Shown here piece after piece: positions 36,171-45,219 of a DNA stretch of 64,000 nucleotides. The DNA lies in the NCBI GenBank assembly GCA_001899235.1, contig MKVR01000050.1, positions 116,735 through 180,734 on the forward strand. Reading direction: 5' to 3'. Below the pieces are notes generated by a model. The model saw only the letters and a list, made by a program, of their open reading frames with translations. It did not search any database and was not told where the DNA came from. Each line of letters opens with the position of its first letter. Position 1 is the first letter of the stretch. The DNA comes from Nitrosospira sp. 56-18 (GTDB lineage Bacteria; Pseudomonadota; Gammaproteobacteria; Burkholderiales; Nitrosomonadaceae). The position numbers and the translations under genes are program-made.

Positions 36171-36596
36171 ATGTTGAAATTTTTGGTGCCGGTGGATGGT
36201 TCGGATAATTCCGACAAGGCCACCGAAAAGTTCATCAAGCTGCTGGATTGGTACACGGAGTTGCCTCAGATACACCTGTTGAACGTGCAGCCCCCGCGGC
36301 GGGGCAATGTGCCCCTTTTCATCGACAAGGAAAGCATCGACTGGTATCACCGGGAAGAAGGCACGAAGGCCTTGAAAGCTGCACGCGCATTGCTGGATCA
36401 TAACGGCATTGCCTATCAATATCACATTGCGGTAGGAAACCCTGCCGAAACAATCGCGCGATATGCGAGGGAGACAGATTGCGATCAGATAGTGATCGGA
36501 CCGCGGGGACTGGGAATAGTGAAAGGTATATTGCTGGGTTCGGTCGCTGCCCAGGTCATGTACCTCTCGACCATACCTGTGCTTCTGATCAAGTAG
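36171..36596 (+). CDS. Universal stress protein (UspA family)
   Basis: 141 residues, one Usp domain. It begins with the beta1/ADP-binding region LKFLVPVDGSDNSDKA and ends with the nucleotide-binding signature IGPRGLGIVKGILLGSVAAQV, fitting G-x2-G-x9-G(S). The motif suggests an ATP-binding type Usp. GGAG lies before the ATG. A pilin-like gene follows. Confidence 0.92.
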   Translation: MLKFLVPVDGSDNSDKATEKFIKLLDWYTELPQIHLLNVQPPRRGNVPLFIDKESIDWYHREEGTKALKAARALLDHNGIAYQYHIAVGNPAETIARYARETDCDQIVIGPRGLGIVKGILLGSVAAQVMYLSTIPVLLIK

Positions 36597-36646
36597 CGTC
36601 GCATGGTTTCGAATGTAATGGTTCATCCAAAAGGAGTCCGGTTAGC

Positions 36647-37135
36647 ATGAGGCAGGACCAAAAAGGCTTGACGTTGATCAATTCAATGATGGTGATTGCG
36701 ATGATTGGCATTCTGACCACAATCGCCATTCCTCCGGCGTATCAGATGTATGAGGATGCACAGGCCCGGGAACAGGTGGTCGAAGCGATGAATCTGCTGG
36801 ACGGCGTGAAAGCCCCCATATCCGAGTTCCATGCAAGCAACGGAAGATGGCCGACCAACGCGGAATTTGACGCTCTCATACCTCACGGGAACGGAAAATA
36901 TGTTGCCAGCCTGACACCTCTCATTCTTCCTTCAGGGTTTCAGGTAACTGCGAAATTCAGGAACAATGGCGTCAGCCCCGGCTTGGTGGAGGGGGGAATG
37001 GGCAGAACCCTGGTATTGGCGACAGCGACGGGCCAAAAATGGATCTGCAATGACAGCAACGATCCTGAAAATGGGTTGCCGGAAATCGTGAAAGGAACCG
37101 TACCGCCAGAGTACCGTCCAGCCGCTTGCAGATAG
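36647..37135 (+). CDS. Type IV pilin-like protein lacking Glu5
   Basis: 162 residues from ATG 36647 (preceded by AAGGAG; the ORF-track start at 36479 lies inside uspA). A type III leader of seven residues, MRQDQKG, is followed by LTLINSMMVIAMIGILTTIAIP, the typical N-terminal helix. After cleavage, position 1 is Leu and not Phe/Met, and position 5 is Asn where nearly all pilins have Glu. Further on lies a pilin-like globular domain (FHASNGRWPTNAEFDALIP) and two Cys near the C-terminus (WICNDS and PAACR) that could form the D-loop disulfide. The Glu5 loss suggests a minor pilin at a filament tip or a protein that assembles differently. Confidence 0.85.
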   Translation: MRQDQKGLTLINSMMVIAMIGILTTIAIPPAYQMYEDAQAREQVVEAMNLLDGVKAPISEFHASNGRWPTNAEFDALIPHGNGKYVASLTPLILPSGFQVTAKFRNNGVSPGLVEGGMGRTLVLATATGQKWICNDSNDPENGLPEIVKGTVPPEYRPAACR

Positions 37136-37438
37136 CAGGCAAGGCAAAGCTCAGGAGGAAGTGTGGCGCATCCAGTTGCTGCATGAATGGGGAAATCGCG
37201 CTGCCTCAAAAATTCCGGAGAATGCATTGGCCGCACCGCGGCGATTGACCAGCATTCTCCAAAGCTTATAATCCTCCTTGAGAGCCCTTTCCTTCCCCCT
37301 CACCCCCTGGTACGCCAGCTTGGGAACGCCGAGCATAACATGCGCCAGTACCATGGGAAGGAAACATAATGGCCCTGTAATGGATACCCTGTCATGGCGA
37401 CCTGGGTGCTATCCGCTTTCCCGGAGCATGAAAAGAAT
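37136..37438. other. Intergenic region after the pilin-like gene
   Basis: About 300 bases. It includes an inverted repeat at 37217-37260; otherwise nothing recognisable. Confidence 0.5.
37217..37260. repeat. 9-bp perfect inverted repeat
   Basis: GGAGAATGC and GCATTCTCC separated by 26 bases that contain further partial pairing (TGG..CCA). No T tract follows. Confidence 0.45.
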
Positions 37439-37894
37439 ATGAACGAATATACCGACCAGATATCCGGATATTTCAATCAGGTGCCCATGTGGCCTTTGGT
37501 CCTGCTTGCAGCAGCACTTGTTTTTTCCGGCATTTATGAACTGTTCCAGCGCAGACTGTATGCCCAGGCTGTCCGCGACTATCGTGCCCGCATGCTGTCC
37601 ACCCTGTCCGGCCTGTACCCCGAACCTGCCAATTGGCCCAAGAGCATCGACACCTACCTTCGCGCCAGGCTGCCGGTCATGGAGGAAATCGTCCTGGACT
37701 TCAAGCCATACGTTCCTCAGAAGGACCTGCCTGCATACAACAGGGACTGGGACGAATACATTCATTTTTGCCGTGCGGAAGTGACGGATGATCAATGCGC
37801 CGCCGCAGAGATGGACCCGGGCAGTGTATCCAATCCCAAGAAAAAATTTCACCATCTTGTATCCAATCTTTTGAGCTACGCAAGGAATGGCTGA
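37439..37894 (+). CDS. Single-pass membrane protein of unknown function
   Basis: 151 residues from ATG 37439; the ORF-track ATG at 37394 adds 15 residues and has no ribosome site, while GGAG lies 12 bases before the chosen start. One membrane helix near the N-terminus (MWPLVLLAAALVFSGIYELF), then a cytoplasmic charged region of about 110 residues (LYAQAVRDYRARMLSTL ... YNRDWDEYIHFCRAEV). No known family recognised. It converges with the gene at 37964. Confidence 0.6.
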   Translation: MNEYTDQISGYFNQVPMWPLVLLAAALVFSGIYELFQRRLYAQAVRDYRARMLSTLSGLYPEPANWPKSIDTYLRARLPVMEEIVLDFKPYVPQKDLPAYNRDWDEYIHFCRAEVTDDQCAAAEMDPGSVSNPKKKFHHLVSNLLSYARNG

Positions 37895-37963
37895 GCACGG
37901 CCATGCCGCCATATCCAGGGGTCCAGGCGCCAGGGTCCGGGGCGGAACGGCAAGGCCAATCCA

Positions 37964-38425
37964 TTATGGCCCATGCCTTGCAAGCTGTCTGTACACACTC
38001 GCCAGACACATTCCAAATGCAATATGAGTGAAGAAGGTGATCCAGTCGCGCGCAATCGAGAACCACGGGAAAATCAATGTAAATCCGTACATGTTTATCA
38101 CGTAGACAGCCATGCCGAAAACGGCCCCGATAAACAGGGAAAACAACCTGTGGAGGCGAAAAGCAAGATAAGCCAGGATGATGCCGTAACCAATGGAAAT
38201 GAAGAAGTGAATGAGGGTTGCGACTATCATTGCCATCCAATCGAATGAAGCCGGCGGAGGCAGTACTTCCGGCCCCATGAGAATCGCGGCGGCCAGGCGC
38301 GCATCCCGATATAGTATTTCCGGCAAGGGCTCCTGGAACAGCCACCATAATGCCACCTGCACCACGGTGGCGATGATTCCTGAAATGATTCCAGCGCCAA
38401 CTGCCGCACGCAGACTGAATGACAT
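37964..38425 (-). CDS. Multi-pass membrane protein of unknown function
   Basis: 153 residues from ATG 38425. About four helices: VGAGIISGIIATVVQVALWWL, MIVATLIHFFISIGYGIILAYLAF, LFIGAVFGMAVYVINMYGF and WITFFTHIAFGMCLASVY. The ORF-track start at 38500 would add 25 residues whose first codons lie in a MITE fragment (38497-38548), so the longer start may be an artefact of that insertion or a real new start. No family assigned with confidence. Confidence 0.6.
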   Translation of the reverse strand: MSFSLRAAVGAGIISGIIATVVQVALWWLFQEPLPEILYRDARLAAAILMGPEVLPPPASFDWMAMIVATLIHFFISIGYGIILAYLAFRLHRLFSLFIGAVFGMAVYVINMYGFTLIFPWFSIARDWITFFTHIAFGMCLASVYRQLARHGP

Positions 38426-38496
38426 GAGATTGCAGAATAACACTTGTTTCTCACCCACGTTGTGCACTGTTATGCCGAGACGCGAAGCGGACGTTT

Positions 38497-38548
38497 GCAT
38501 CCCGCAAGCCGCCGTCGCGCCAGCGAAGATTTGCTCAGCGCTTCCTTA
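38497..38548 (+). mobile_element. MITE-like family A, copy D (right-end fragment)
   Basis: GCATCCCGCAAGCC ... GCGCCAGCGAAGATTTGCTCAGCGCTTCC matches the right ends of copies A-C. The left end is missing. It directly abuts the left end of a family B element at 38549, which suggests that one inserted beside or into the other. Confidence 0.65.
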
Positions 38549-38789
38549 AACCTAAATCCGGCAGTTGACCGCTCATTTCCAGTTTAGAAAACCATGATCC
38601 ACAAAGCCTTTTGGCGGCACTCGACATCCACCTGTATGGTCGGTTCGCCACAGGGACGGATTGCGCGATTTTTGCGGCACATGCTGCGTTGCAACTCCCT
38701 GGAATGGAATGGTCATTCCGCGTCATTGCACCTTGCCCTGCACGCCAAAAACCGCACACTTCACCCTGTCCAACTGCCGGATTTAGGTT
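38549..38789. mobile_element. MITE-like family B, intact copy (241 bp)
   Basis: Perfect 19-bp terminal inverted repeats: AACCTAAATCCGGCAGTTG at the left and its reverse complement at 38771-38789. No internal transposase-like ORF. Related sequence occurs at 7257-7365, and end-like fragments at 19944-19962 and 45008-45047. Confidence 0.8.
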
Positions 38790-38797
38790 AAAAGGTA

Positions 38798-38824
38798 TTG
38801 CAAAAAACCGTTTCGTTTTACAAT
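38798..38824 (+). promoter_or_regulatory. Candidate yqgE promoter next to the MITE end
   Basis: TTGCAA, 15 bases, TACAAT. It begins nine bases outside the family B element and about 100 bases before yqgE. The short spacer keeps confidence low. Confidence 0.3.
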
Positions 38825-38926
38825 GATAGTCAAACATCTGCCGTGCTGGCAGAATATGGCGGAACACCGGGACTCCAGGCAGGTTGATCTATTTCTATAT
38901 GGAGTGCGCATGCAGACCACCCACCC

Positions 38927-39487
38927 ATGCAAAGTATCGACTTGACCCACCATTTTCTGATCGCCATGCCCGCCATGGCTGACCCGTTCTTTGCGCGAAC
39001 ACTTACTTACATTTGTGATCACAACGAACAGGGTGCACTGGGACTGGTAGTAAACAGGCCCATCGATCTGACGCTGAAAGACCTGTTCGAGCAGCTCGAC
39101 ATTTCATCGGAAGGACATCCGCTGGAAAGCCTGCCGGTGATGTTTGGAGGGCCGGTGCAACTGGATCGCGGTTTTGTATTGCATCAGCCGATAGGCGAAT
39201 GGCAATCGACTATGGTGGTGAATCATCAGGTCGGGCTGACCACATCACTCGATATTCTGCGCGCCGTAGCAAACGGGGACAGCCCAAAACAGCTGCTGGT
39301 CGCGCTGGGCTATTCCGGGTGGGCGCCAGGCCAGATAGAGCATGAGCTATCCCAGAATGCCTGGCTCACAGTCCCTGCCTCGCCCAGCGTGATGTTCGAC
39401 CTGCCATGCGAGGAACGTCTGGCGGCGGCAACCCGTCTGCTCGGAATAGATTTTTCCAGCCTGTCCAACGACGCAGGCCATTGCTGA
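38927..39487 (+). CDS. YqgE/AlgH family protein
   Basis: 186 residues, the usual length. Conserved blocks: [40 protein letters not shown], then [16 protein letters not shown] and [22 protein letters not shown] small cytoplasmic protein of unclear function, often encoded directly before ruvX as here. The start has a weak ribosome site. Confidence 0.93.
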   Translation: MQSIDLTHHFLIAMPAMADPFFARTLTYICDHNEQGALGLVVNRPIDLTLKDLFEQLDISSEGHPLESLPVMFGGPVQLDRGFVLHQPIGEWQSTMVVNHQVGLTTSLDILRAVANGDSPKQLLVALGYSGWAPGQIEHELSQNAWLTVPASPSVMFDLPCEERLAAATRLLGIDFSSLSNDAGHC

Positions 39488-39589
39488 CAGCTATCCCCGC
39501 GGAGGGACGCGAGGCCTGCGCGCATGAACAAATGAGAGGATACTCTGGCGCGCGATGATGAACATGCTGGAATTGACCATGGCGGAACC

Positions 39590-40003
39590 GTGCTTGCCTT
39601 CGATTTCGGGCGCAAACGCATCGGTGTCGCGGTGGGCAGCCATGAGCTGGGACTGGCGCATCCTCTTGCCACAGTTGATGCCGAGAAAACGGCGAATCGC
39701 TTCAGCGGTATCGAAGAACTGATCAAAGAATGGCGGCCGGTACTATTGGTTGTCGGCTTGCCGGTTCATGCCGACGGAGTTGAGCATGAACTTACCCGGC
39801 TGAGCCGCCGGTTCGCGCAGCAGCTGGGAGGGCGCTTCGGTATTCCTGTCGTGCTCGTGGATGAGCGTTACACCTCCATTTCTGCCAGCTCGGCATTGCG
39901 GGAAGCTGGTGTAAAAGGAAAAAAACAAAAACCCATGCTGGATCAAGTAGCAGCCCAGGTGATATTGCAAGCTTATTTCGATGGAGATGATGGAACTGCC
40001 TGA
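39590..40003 (+). CDS. ruvX: Holliday junction resolvase-like RuvX (YqgF)
   Basis: 137 residues. RNase H-like fold with AFDFGRKRIGVAVG (first catalytic Asp), VVGLPVHADGVEH, VLVDERYTS and PMLDQVAAQVILQAYF with the last catalytic Asp. Known roles are resolution of recombination intermediates and pre-16S rRNA 5' processing. The only in-frame start near here is GTG 39590, with GGCGGA only three bases upstream. The frame is open back to a stop at 39533, and AGAGGA sits well for a CTG at 39545, so the true start is uncertain. It overlaps pyrR by 23 bases. Confidence 0.9.
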   Translation: MLAFDFGRKRIGVAVGSHELGLAHPLATVDAEKTANRFSGIEELIKEWRPVLLVVGLPVHADGVEHELTRLSRRFAQQLGGRFGIPVVLVDERYTSISASSALREAGVKGKKQKPMLDQVAAQVILQAYFDGDDGTA

Positions 40004-40505
40004 CGCAGAGCAGCTACTTGCCAATCTGGCAGATCAGTTGCGCCCCGATATCAACGAGGCCACGGCATTGGTGGGTATTTATACGGGGGGGGTATGGCTA
40101 GCGGAGCGGTTGCATGAAAGCCTGAACATTTTGCTTCCTGTCGGATCCCTGGATGTATCCTTCTATCGTGACGACTTTAGCCAGATCGGTTTACATCCTC
40201 AGGTAAAGCCTTCCGATATCCAGTTCGGGGTGGAGGGCAGCCACATCATCCTGGTGGATGATGTGCTTTTCACCGGCCGCACTATCCGGGCCGCCATCAA
40301 CGAATTGTTCGACTACGGGCGCCCGGCGAGCATTCGCCTTGCCACGCTGGTGGATCGCGGAGGCAGGGAGCTTCCTGTCGCCGCGCAATATATCGCGGCC
40401 ACGCTTGCCTTGCCGCCGGACAAAATGCTGGCCTTGAATAAAAGTACCGAAGGAAAATTGAGCCTGAGCCTGTATGACAGGGCTCCTCGGGACAATGACG
40501 CATAA
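39981..40505 (+). CDS. pyrR: Bifunctional PyrR regulator / uracil phosphoribosyltransferase
   Basis: 174 residues. The PRPP-binding loop [18 protein letters not shown] is clear, preceded by [14 protein letters not shown]. In Gram-positives PyrR binds pyr mRNA to control attenuation; in proteobacteria it may act mainly as an enzyme. No PyrR-binding attenuator was seen. The gene overlaps ruvX upstream and pyrB downstream, so the cluster is translationally coupled. Confidence 0.92.
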   Translation: MEMMELPDAEQLLANLADQLRPDINEATALVGIYTGGVWLAERLHESLNILLPVGSLDVSFYRDDFSQIGLHPQVKPSDIQFGVEGSHIILVDDVLFTGRTIRAAINELFDYGRPASIRLATLVDRGGRELPVAAQYIAATLALPPDKMLALNKSTEGKLSLSLYDRAPRDNDA

Positions 40506-41445
40506 CCCTCAGCTGAACAGGAACGGCAGATTGCAGCACCTTCTTACCACCGAAGGGCTGCCTGCGCCCGTCTTGTTGAATATACTCGATACCGCCGAGT
40601 CCTTCATGGGGGTAACCGAGCGCGACGTTAAAAAAGTCCCGTTGCTGCGGGGCAAATCCGTATTCAATCTTTTTTTCGAACCCAGTACCCGGACCCGGAC
40701 AACTTTCGAGATCGCCGCGAAGCGGCTCTCCGCGGACGTTGTAAATTTGAATATCGCCGCTTCGTCGCAGTCGAAAGGGGAAACGCTACTGGACACGGTG
40801 GATAACCTCTCTGCGATGCATGCCGACATGTTCGTGGTACGCCACTCCCAAAGCGGCGCCCCGCACCTGATAGCGCGTCACGTAAGGCCGGAGATTCATG
40901 TCATCAATGCGGGAGACGGCCGGCACGCGCATCCCACCCAGGCATTGCTCGACATGTTCACGATCCGCCGCTACAAGCGCGACTTTCATACCCTGCGCGT
41001 TGCCATAGTCGGCGATATTCTCCATTCGCGCGTAGCGCGTTCCCAGATTCACGCATTGACTACGCTCGGGGTACCCGAAGTCCGCGTTATCGCCCCAAAA
41101 ACCTTGCTCCCAGCAAAAGTGGAGCGTCTGGGAGTGCGTGTTTTTCACGAGATGGCGCAAGGCCTGAAAGATATCGATGTCCTGATGATGCTGCGCCTGC
41201 AACAGGAACGCATGCTGAACGCGAGGCTTCCCAGCACCGAAGAGTATTTCAAATACTATGGATTGACACCGGAAAAACTGGCGCTTGCAAAGAGCGGTGC
41301 GATCGTGTTGCACCCCGGTCCGATGAATCGAGGAGTCGAAATCGATTCCGCCGTTGCGGATGGCAGCCAGTCCGTCATTCTGCCACAGGTTACCTTCGGC
41401 ATCGCCGTACGTATGGCGGTCATGTCGATTCTGACCGGAACCTGA
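40495..41445 (+). CDS. pyrB: Aspartate carbamoyltransferase catalytic subunit
   Basis: 316 residues from ATG 40495; an in-frame ATG at 40474 (the ORF-track start) overlaps pyrR more. The carbamoyl phosphate site is [14 protein letters not shown]; the rest of the signature is [11 protein letters not shown], and the aspartate loop is LRLQQERM. It makes carbamoyl-aspartate, the first committed step in UMP synthesis. There is no pyrI downstream; instead a degenerate dihydroorotase follows after seven bases, the arrangement in which the DHOase-like partner is structural for PyrB. Confidence 0.94.
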   Translation: MTHNPQLNRNGRLQHLLTTEGLPAPVLLNILDTAESFMGVTERDVKKVPLLRGKSVFNLFFEPSTRTRTTFEIAAKRLSADVVNLNIAASSQSKGETLLDTVDNLSAMHADMFVVRHSQSGAPHLIARHVRPEIHVINAGDGRHAHPTQALLDMFTIRRYKRDFHTLRVAIVGDILHSRVARSQIHALTTLGVPEVRVIAPKTLLPAKVERLGVRVFHEMAQGLKDIDVLMMLRLQQERMLNARLPSTEEYFKYYGLTPEKLALAKSGAIVLHPGPMNRGVEIDSAVADGSQSVILPQVTFGIAVRMAVMSILTGT

Positions 41446-41452
41446 AAGCGCA

Positions 41453-42727
41453 ATGAAGCTGCATATTCAGAACGGGCGGGTAATAGACCCAGGAAGCGGC
41501 CTCGACGGCGTCATGGATGTGTTTATCGCCGCTGGCAAGATCATCGCGATCGGTGATGCTCCGTCGGACTTCCATCCTAATCGGGAAATAAACGCGCAGA
41601 ATCTAGTGGTTTGCCCTGGACTCGTCGATCTGTCCGCGCGATTGCGCGAGCCCGGCTTCGAGTATAAAGCCACGCTCGAATCCGAGATGGTAGCGGCGGT
41701 GGCGGGTGGCGTCACTAGCCTCTCCTGCTCTCCCGATACCGACCCGGTACTGGATGAGCCGGGGCTGGTGGAAATGCTGAAACATCGCGCCCGCAGCCTC
41801 AACCAAGCGCATGTTTATCCGGTGGGAGCCCTGACCCAGGGATTGAGGGGAGAGCGGCTCACGGAAATGGCCGAATTGCACGACGCCGGCTGTGTCGCAT
41901 TCGGACAGGCGGATATGTCGCTGCCAAACGCGCGTATCATGATGCATGCGATGCAGTATGCCGCGACGTTCGGCTTCCCGGTATGGCTGCGCCCTCAGGA
42001 TGCGGCACTGGCCGATGGCGGAGTGGCGCACGATGGCGAGGTGGCGACACGATTGGGCTTGCCCGCGATTCCTGTATGCGCGGAAACCATCGCGTTGTCG
42101 AATATCATACTGATGGCAAGGGAGACCGGCGCAACCATACACTTGTGCCGCATCTCCAGCGCGGAAGGCGTCGCCATGGTAAGGGTGGCAAAGTCCCAGG
42201 GCCTGCCGATCTCGTGCGACGTGGCGGCAAATCATATTCACCTGTCAGAAATGGATATTGGTTTCTTCGATTCCAATTGCCATCTGGTTCCACCGCTGCG
42301 GGGGCTGGGTGATCGCGATTCGCTGCGAGCCGGACTGCTGGATGGTACGATAGATGCAATCTGTTCTGATCATGCGCCCGTCGATGAAGACGCAAAATTG
42401 CTTCCTTTTGCTGAAGCGGAGCCCGGAGCGATTGGCCTGGAGCTATTGTTGCCGCTTACTTTGAAGTGGGCAGCGGAAATGCGAATTCCCCTGCCAGCAG
42501 CTTTATCCAGAATCACGGCCAACCCCGCCCGCATACTGGGCGTGGATGCCGGGTATCTCTCTCTCGGCGGAGCGGCGGATCTATGTATCTTTGATCCCGA
42601 CGAGTACTGGAGAGTGGAGCCTGCCATGCTCCAAAGCCAGGGCATCAATACGCCATTTCTCGGCATGGAGCTGGAAGGAAGGGTAAAATACACTTTGGTC
42701 AACGGCAATATCGTCCACCACGATTGA
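41453..42727 (+). CDS. Dihydroorotase-like protein lacking metal ligands (PyrC'/PyrX type)
   Basis: 424 residues, an amidohydrolase barrel with the N-terminal beta domain (LHIQNGRVIDPGSG). Where active dihydroorotases have PGLVDLHVHLREPG, this one has PGLVDLSARLREPG: both His of the HxH are gone. Other ligand positions are also changed: VWLRPQDAAL lacks the His usually present, and HLCRISSAEG has Arg for the expected His; only CSDHAP keeps its Asp. It is therefore probably inactive as an enzyme and serves as a scaffold for PyrB, as known in Pseudomonas. A true pyrC should lie elsewhere. Confidence 0.88.
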   Translation: MKLHIQNGRVIDPGSGLDGVMDVFIAAGKIIAIGDAPSDFHPNREINAQNLVVCPGLVDLSARLREPGFEYKATLESEMVAAVAGGVTSLSCSPDTDPVLDEPGLVEMLKHRARSLNQAHVYPVGALTQGLRGERLTEMAELHDAGCVAFGQADMSLPNARIMMHAMQYAATFGFPVWLRPQDAALADGGVAHDGEVATRLGLPAIPVCAETIALSNIILMARETGATIHLCRISSAEGVAMVRVAKSQGLPISCDVAANHIHLSEMDIGFFDSNCHLVPPLRGLGDRDSLRAGLLDGTIDAICSDHAPVDEDAKLLPFAEAEPGAIGLELLLPLTLKWAAEMRIPLPAALSRITANPARILGVDAGYLSLGGAADLCIFDPDEYWRVEPAMLQSQGINTPFLGMELEGRVKYTLVNGNIVHHD

Positions 42728-42824
42728 GCAGCGGTCCGGCTTCCCCTGCTTTTGCGATGATTAGTCCGTGCATTGTTCAACCGTCAACCATCAACCGTTA
42801 ACTGGACCTGTTCTCTGAAATAAA

Positions 42825-44930
42825 ATGACCAACCCCCTGCTTGATTTCTCCGGATTGCCGCGCTTTGCGGAAATCAGAACCGAACATATCAGCCCGGCTG
42901 TCAGCGAACTGCTGGCCGAAGGCCGCTCCGTCATCTCAACGATACGCGCCGATACGGCGATACCGAAGTGGCAGAATTTCGTGCAGCCGATGGAAGACGC
43001 GAATGAGCGTCTTTCCCGCACATGGGGGCAGATCTCGCACTTGAACGCGGTAGTAAACACTCCGGAACTGCGGGAAGTGTATAACGCCAATCTCCCCTTG
43101 GTAACGCAATATTATGCTGAACTTTCCCAGGATCAGGTGATGTTCGAAAAGTTCAAGCAGCTTGGACAGGACACGGAATTCGAGAACTTGAGCCCCGCCC
43201 GGAAAAAAATTATCAATGATGCATTGCGTGATTTCCGTTTGGGAGGAGCCGAACTGCCCCCGGAAAAGAAAGAACGCTTTCTCCGTATCCAGGAAGAATT
43301 GTCGGCGCTGTCTTCCAAATTCAATGACAATTTGCTGGATGCAACCAATAACTTCATGCTGCATGTCGAAGACGCCGGGGAAATTTCAGGGATTCCGGAC
43401 GATGTGCTGCAAACCGCCAGCGAATTGGCTAAAAAAGCCCAGGCATCGGGCTGGAAATTCACCTTGCATGCTCCATCATATATACCGCTAATGCAGTATG
43501 CGGACAGTCGGCATCTACGGGAGAAAATGTATCGCGCCTATGTCACCCGGGCCAGCGAGCTCGGTCCTTCCGGCCAGACATCGGACAGCACACCCGATCT
43601 CGACAACACCCCGCTTATCGCAAGGATACTGGAACTACGCAAGGAAGAGGCCCAGCTTCTGGGATTCGATTGCTACGCGGAAGTATCGCTTGCGACAAAA
43701 ATGGCATCGACTCCCCGGCAGGTGCTGGATTTTCTCGGCGAACTTGCCACGAAGGCGCGGCCCTATGCGGAGCTGGACCTGAAGGAGCTACGCCAGTTTG
43801 CATCCGACAGACTGCAAATCCAAAAGCTCGAAGCCTGGGACCTTGCCTATGTGAGCGAAAAACTTCGGCTGGACCGCTATGCCTTCTCCGAACAGGATGT
43901 GAGGCAATATTTCCCCGAGCCCAGCGTATTACGGGGCATGTTCGGGCTCGTGGAAAATCTGTACGACATTGTAATTGCACCGGTGAAAGCAGCCGACGCG
44001 CAACTCTGGCACCCCGACGTCAAGCTTTTCACTATCCGGAGCAGGAAGGAAGAATTGATCGGCCTGTTTTATCTTGATCTCTATGCGCGAGCCGGGAAGC
44101 GCGGCGGAGGATGGATGGACGATGCCATCAGTCGTCGGCGTATTGAGCCGAAACAGGCGGGAGAGCCGTCGATACAGGCGCCGGTGGCGTACCTGAACTG
44201 CAATTTCTCCGCCCCGGTTCATAATAATGGCGAGGCTCGCCCGGCTCTGTTCACCCATGATGAAGTCATCACCTTATTCCATGAATTCGGTCATGGGCTG
44301 CACCATCTGCTTACTCGCATGGAGGATCTGGGCATCTCCGGAATCCACGGTGTGGAGTGGGACGCAGTCGAACTGCCAAGCCAGTTCATGGAGAATTTCT
44401 GTTGGGAATGGGAAGTATTAAGCAATATGGCCAGGCATGTGGAGAGCGGTCAACCCATTTCGCATGTGCTATTTGATCGCATGCTGGCTGCAAAGAATTT
44501 TCAAAGCGGCCTCCAAATGCTCCGGCAGATCGAATTTGCCTTGTTCGATATGCGTATCCATTCCAATTTCGATGCGGGCACGGACAAGACGCCGCTGCAG
44601 TTGCTGGACGAGATCCGCAGTCAGATTGCCGTTGTCATGCCACCCGCATGGAATCGCTTTCCTAACAGCTTCTCCCACATTTTTGGCGGCGGCTATGCGG
44701 CTGGCTATTACAGTTACAAATGGGCCGAGGTGCTGTCTGCGGATGCCTACAGCGTGTTTGAAGAAAGTGCTACCGGCGATGTCATCGATCCCGGCAGCGG
44801 AGCACGCTTCCGTGACGAAATTCTCGCGGTAGGCGGAAGCCGTCCCGCACTGGAATCGTTTATCGCGTTTCGCGGACGCGAACCGAAGATAGACGCACTC
44901 CTGCGCCATAATGGAATGGCTACCCCCTGA
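42825..44930 (+). CDS. prlC: Oligopeptidase A, M3 family metallopeptidase
   Basis: 701 residues, the size of OpdA. The zinc motif is ITLFHEFGHGLHHLL (HExGH) with the third ligand Glu in GISGIHGVEWDAVELPSQFMENF. The FGGGYAAGYYSYKWAEVLSADAY region forms the substrate-binding side. A soluble cytoplasmic peptidase that degrades short peptides, including cleaved signal peptides. It follows the pyr genes after ~100 bases and may be separately transcribed. Confidence 0.95.
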   Translation: MTNPLLDFSGLPRFAEIRTEHISPAVSELLAEGRSVISTIRADTAIPKWQNFVQPMEDANERLSRTWGQISHLNAVVNTPELREVYNANLPLVTQYYAELSQDQVMFEKFKQLGQDTEFENLSPARKKIINDALRDFRLGGAELPPEKKERFLRIQEELSALSSKFNDNLLDATNNFMLHVEDAGEISGIPDDVLQTASELAKKAQASGWKFTLHAPSYIPLMQYADSRHLREKMYRAYVTRASELGPSGQTSDSTPDLDNTPLIARILELRKEEAQLLGFDCYAEVSLATKMASTPRQVLDFLGELATKARPYAELDLKELRQFASDRLQIQKLEAWDLAYVSEKLRLDRYAFSEQDVRQYFPEPSVLRGMFGLVENLYDIVIAPVKAADAQLWHPDVKLFTIRSRKEELIGLFYLDLYARAGKRGGGWMDDAISRRRIEPKQAGEPSIQAPVAYLNCNFSAPVHNNGEARPALFTHDEVITLFHEFGHGLHHLLTRMEDLGISGIHGVEWDAVELPSQFMENFCWEWEVLSNMARHVESGQPISHVLFDRMLAAKNFQSGLQMLRQIEFALFDMRIHSNFDAGTDKTPLQLLDEIRSQIAVVMPPAWNRFPNSFSHIFGGGYAAGYYSYKWAEVLSADAYSVFEESATGDVIDPGSGARFRDEILAVGGSRPALESFIAFRGREPKIDALLRHNGMATP

Positions 44931-45007
44931 TTGCCGTATAGGCCCTTGCGGGATTTGAAGCTAAGCAGCCGGCGGGGCTACGCTGTGTCCATCGCTTTCC
45001 CGCCGAC

Positions 45008-45047
45008 AATCCTAAATCCGGCAGTTGGACAGGTCGGATTCAGGATT
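45008..45047. repeat. 40-bp palindrome related to MITE family B ends
   Basis: AATCCTAAATCCG and CGGATTCAGGATT form 13-bp arms with one mismatch around a 14-base loop that starts GCAGTTG, the same sequence as the family B end. It could be two element ends joined after internal deletion. It sits 77 bases past the prlC stop. Confidence 0.55.
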
Positions 45048-45219
45048 ATTGTTGCAACACCCCTCTTCGGCCGCTAGTATAGCGAACGGTAATCAGATGA
45101 TCCTGCGAGGCTTCCAGCACGCCCTGCGGAATCAAGACTCCAGACTCGCCCAAGGCATCAGGGAGTAAAACAAATGGGAGAGATATCGCATCGCGCCATT
45201 CAATGACAGGAGAATAGAG

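Noticed and set aside
35821-36208. Several overlapping ORFs inside MITE copy B
   Set aside because: No transposase motif and no conserved frame between copies; they arise from GC-rich element sequence.
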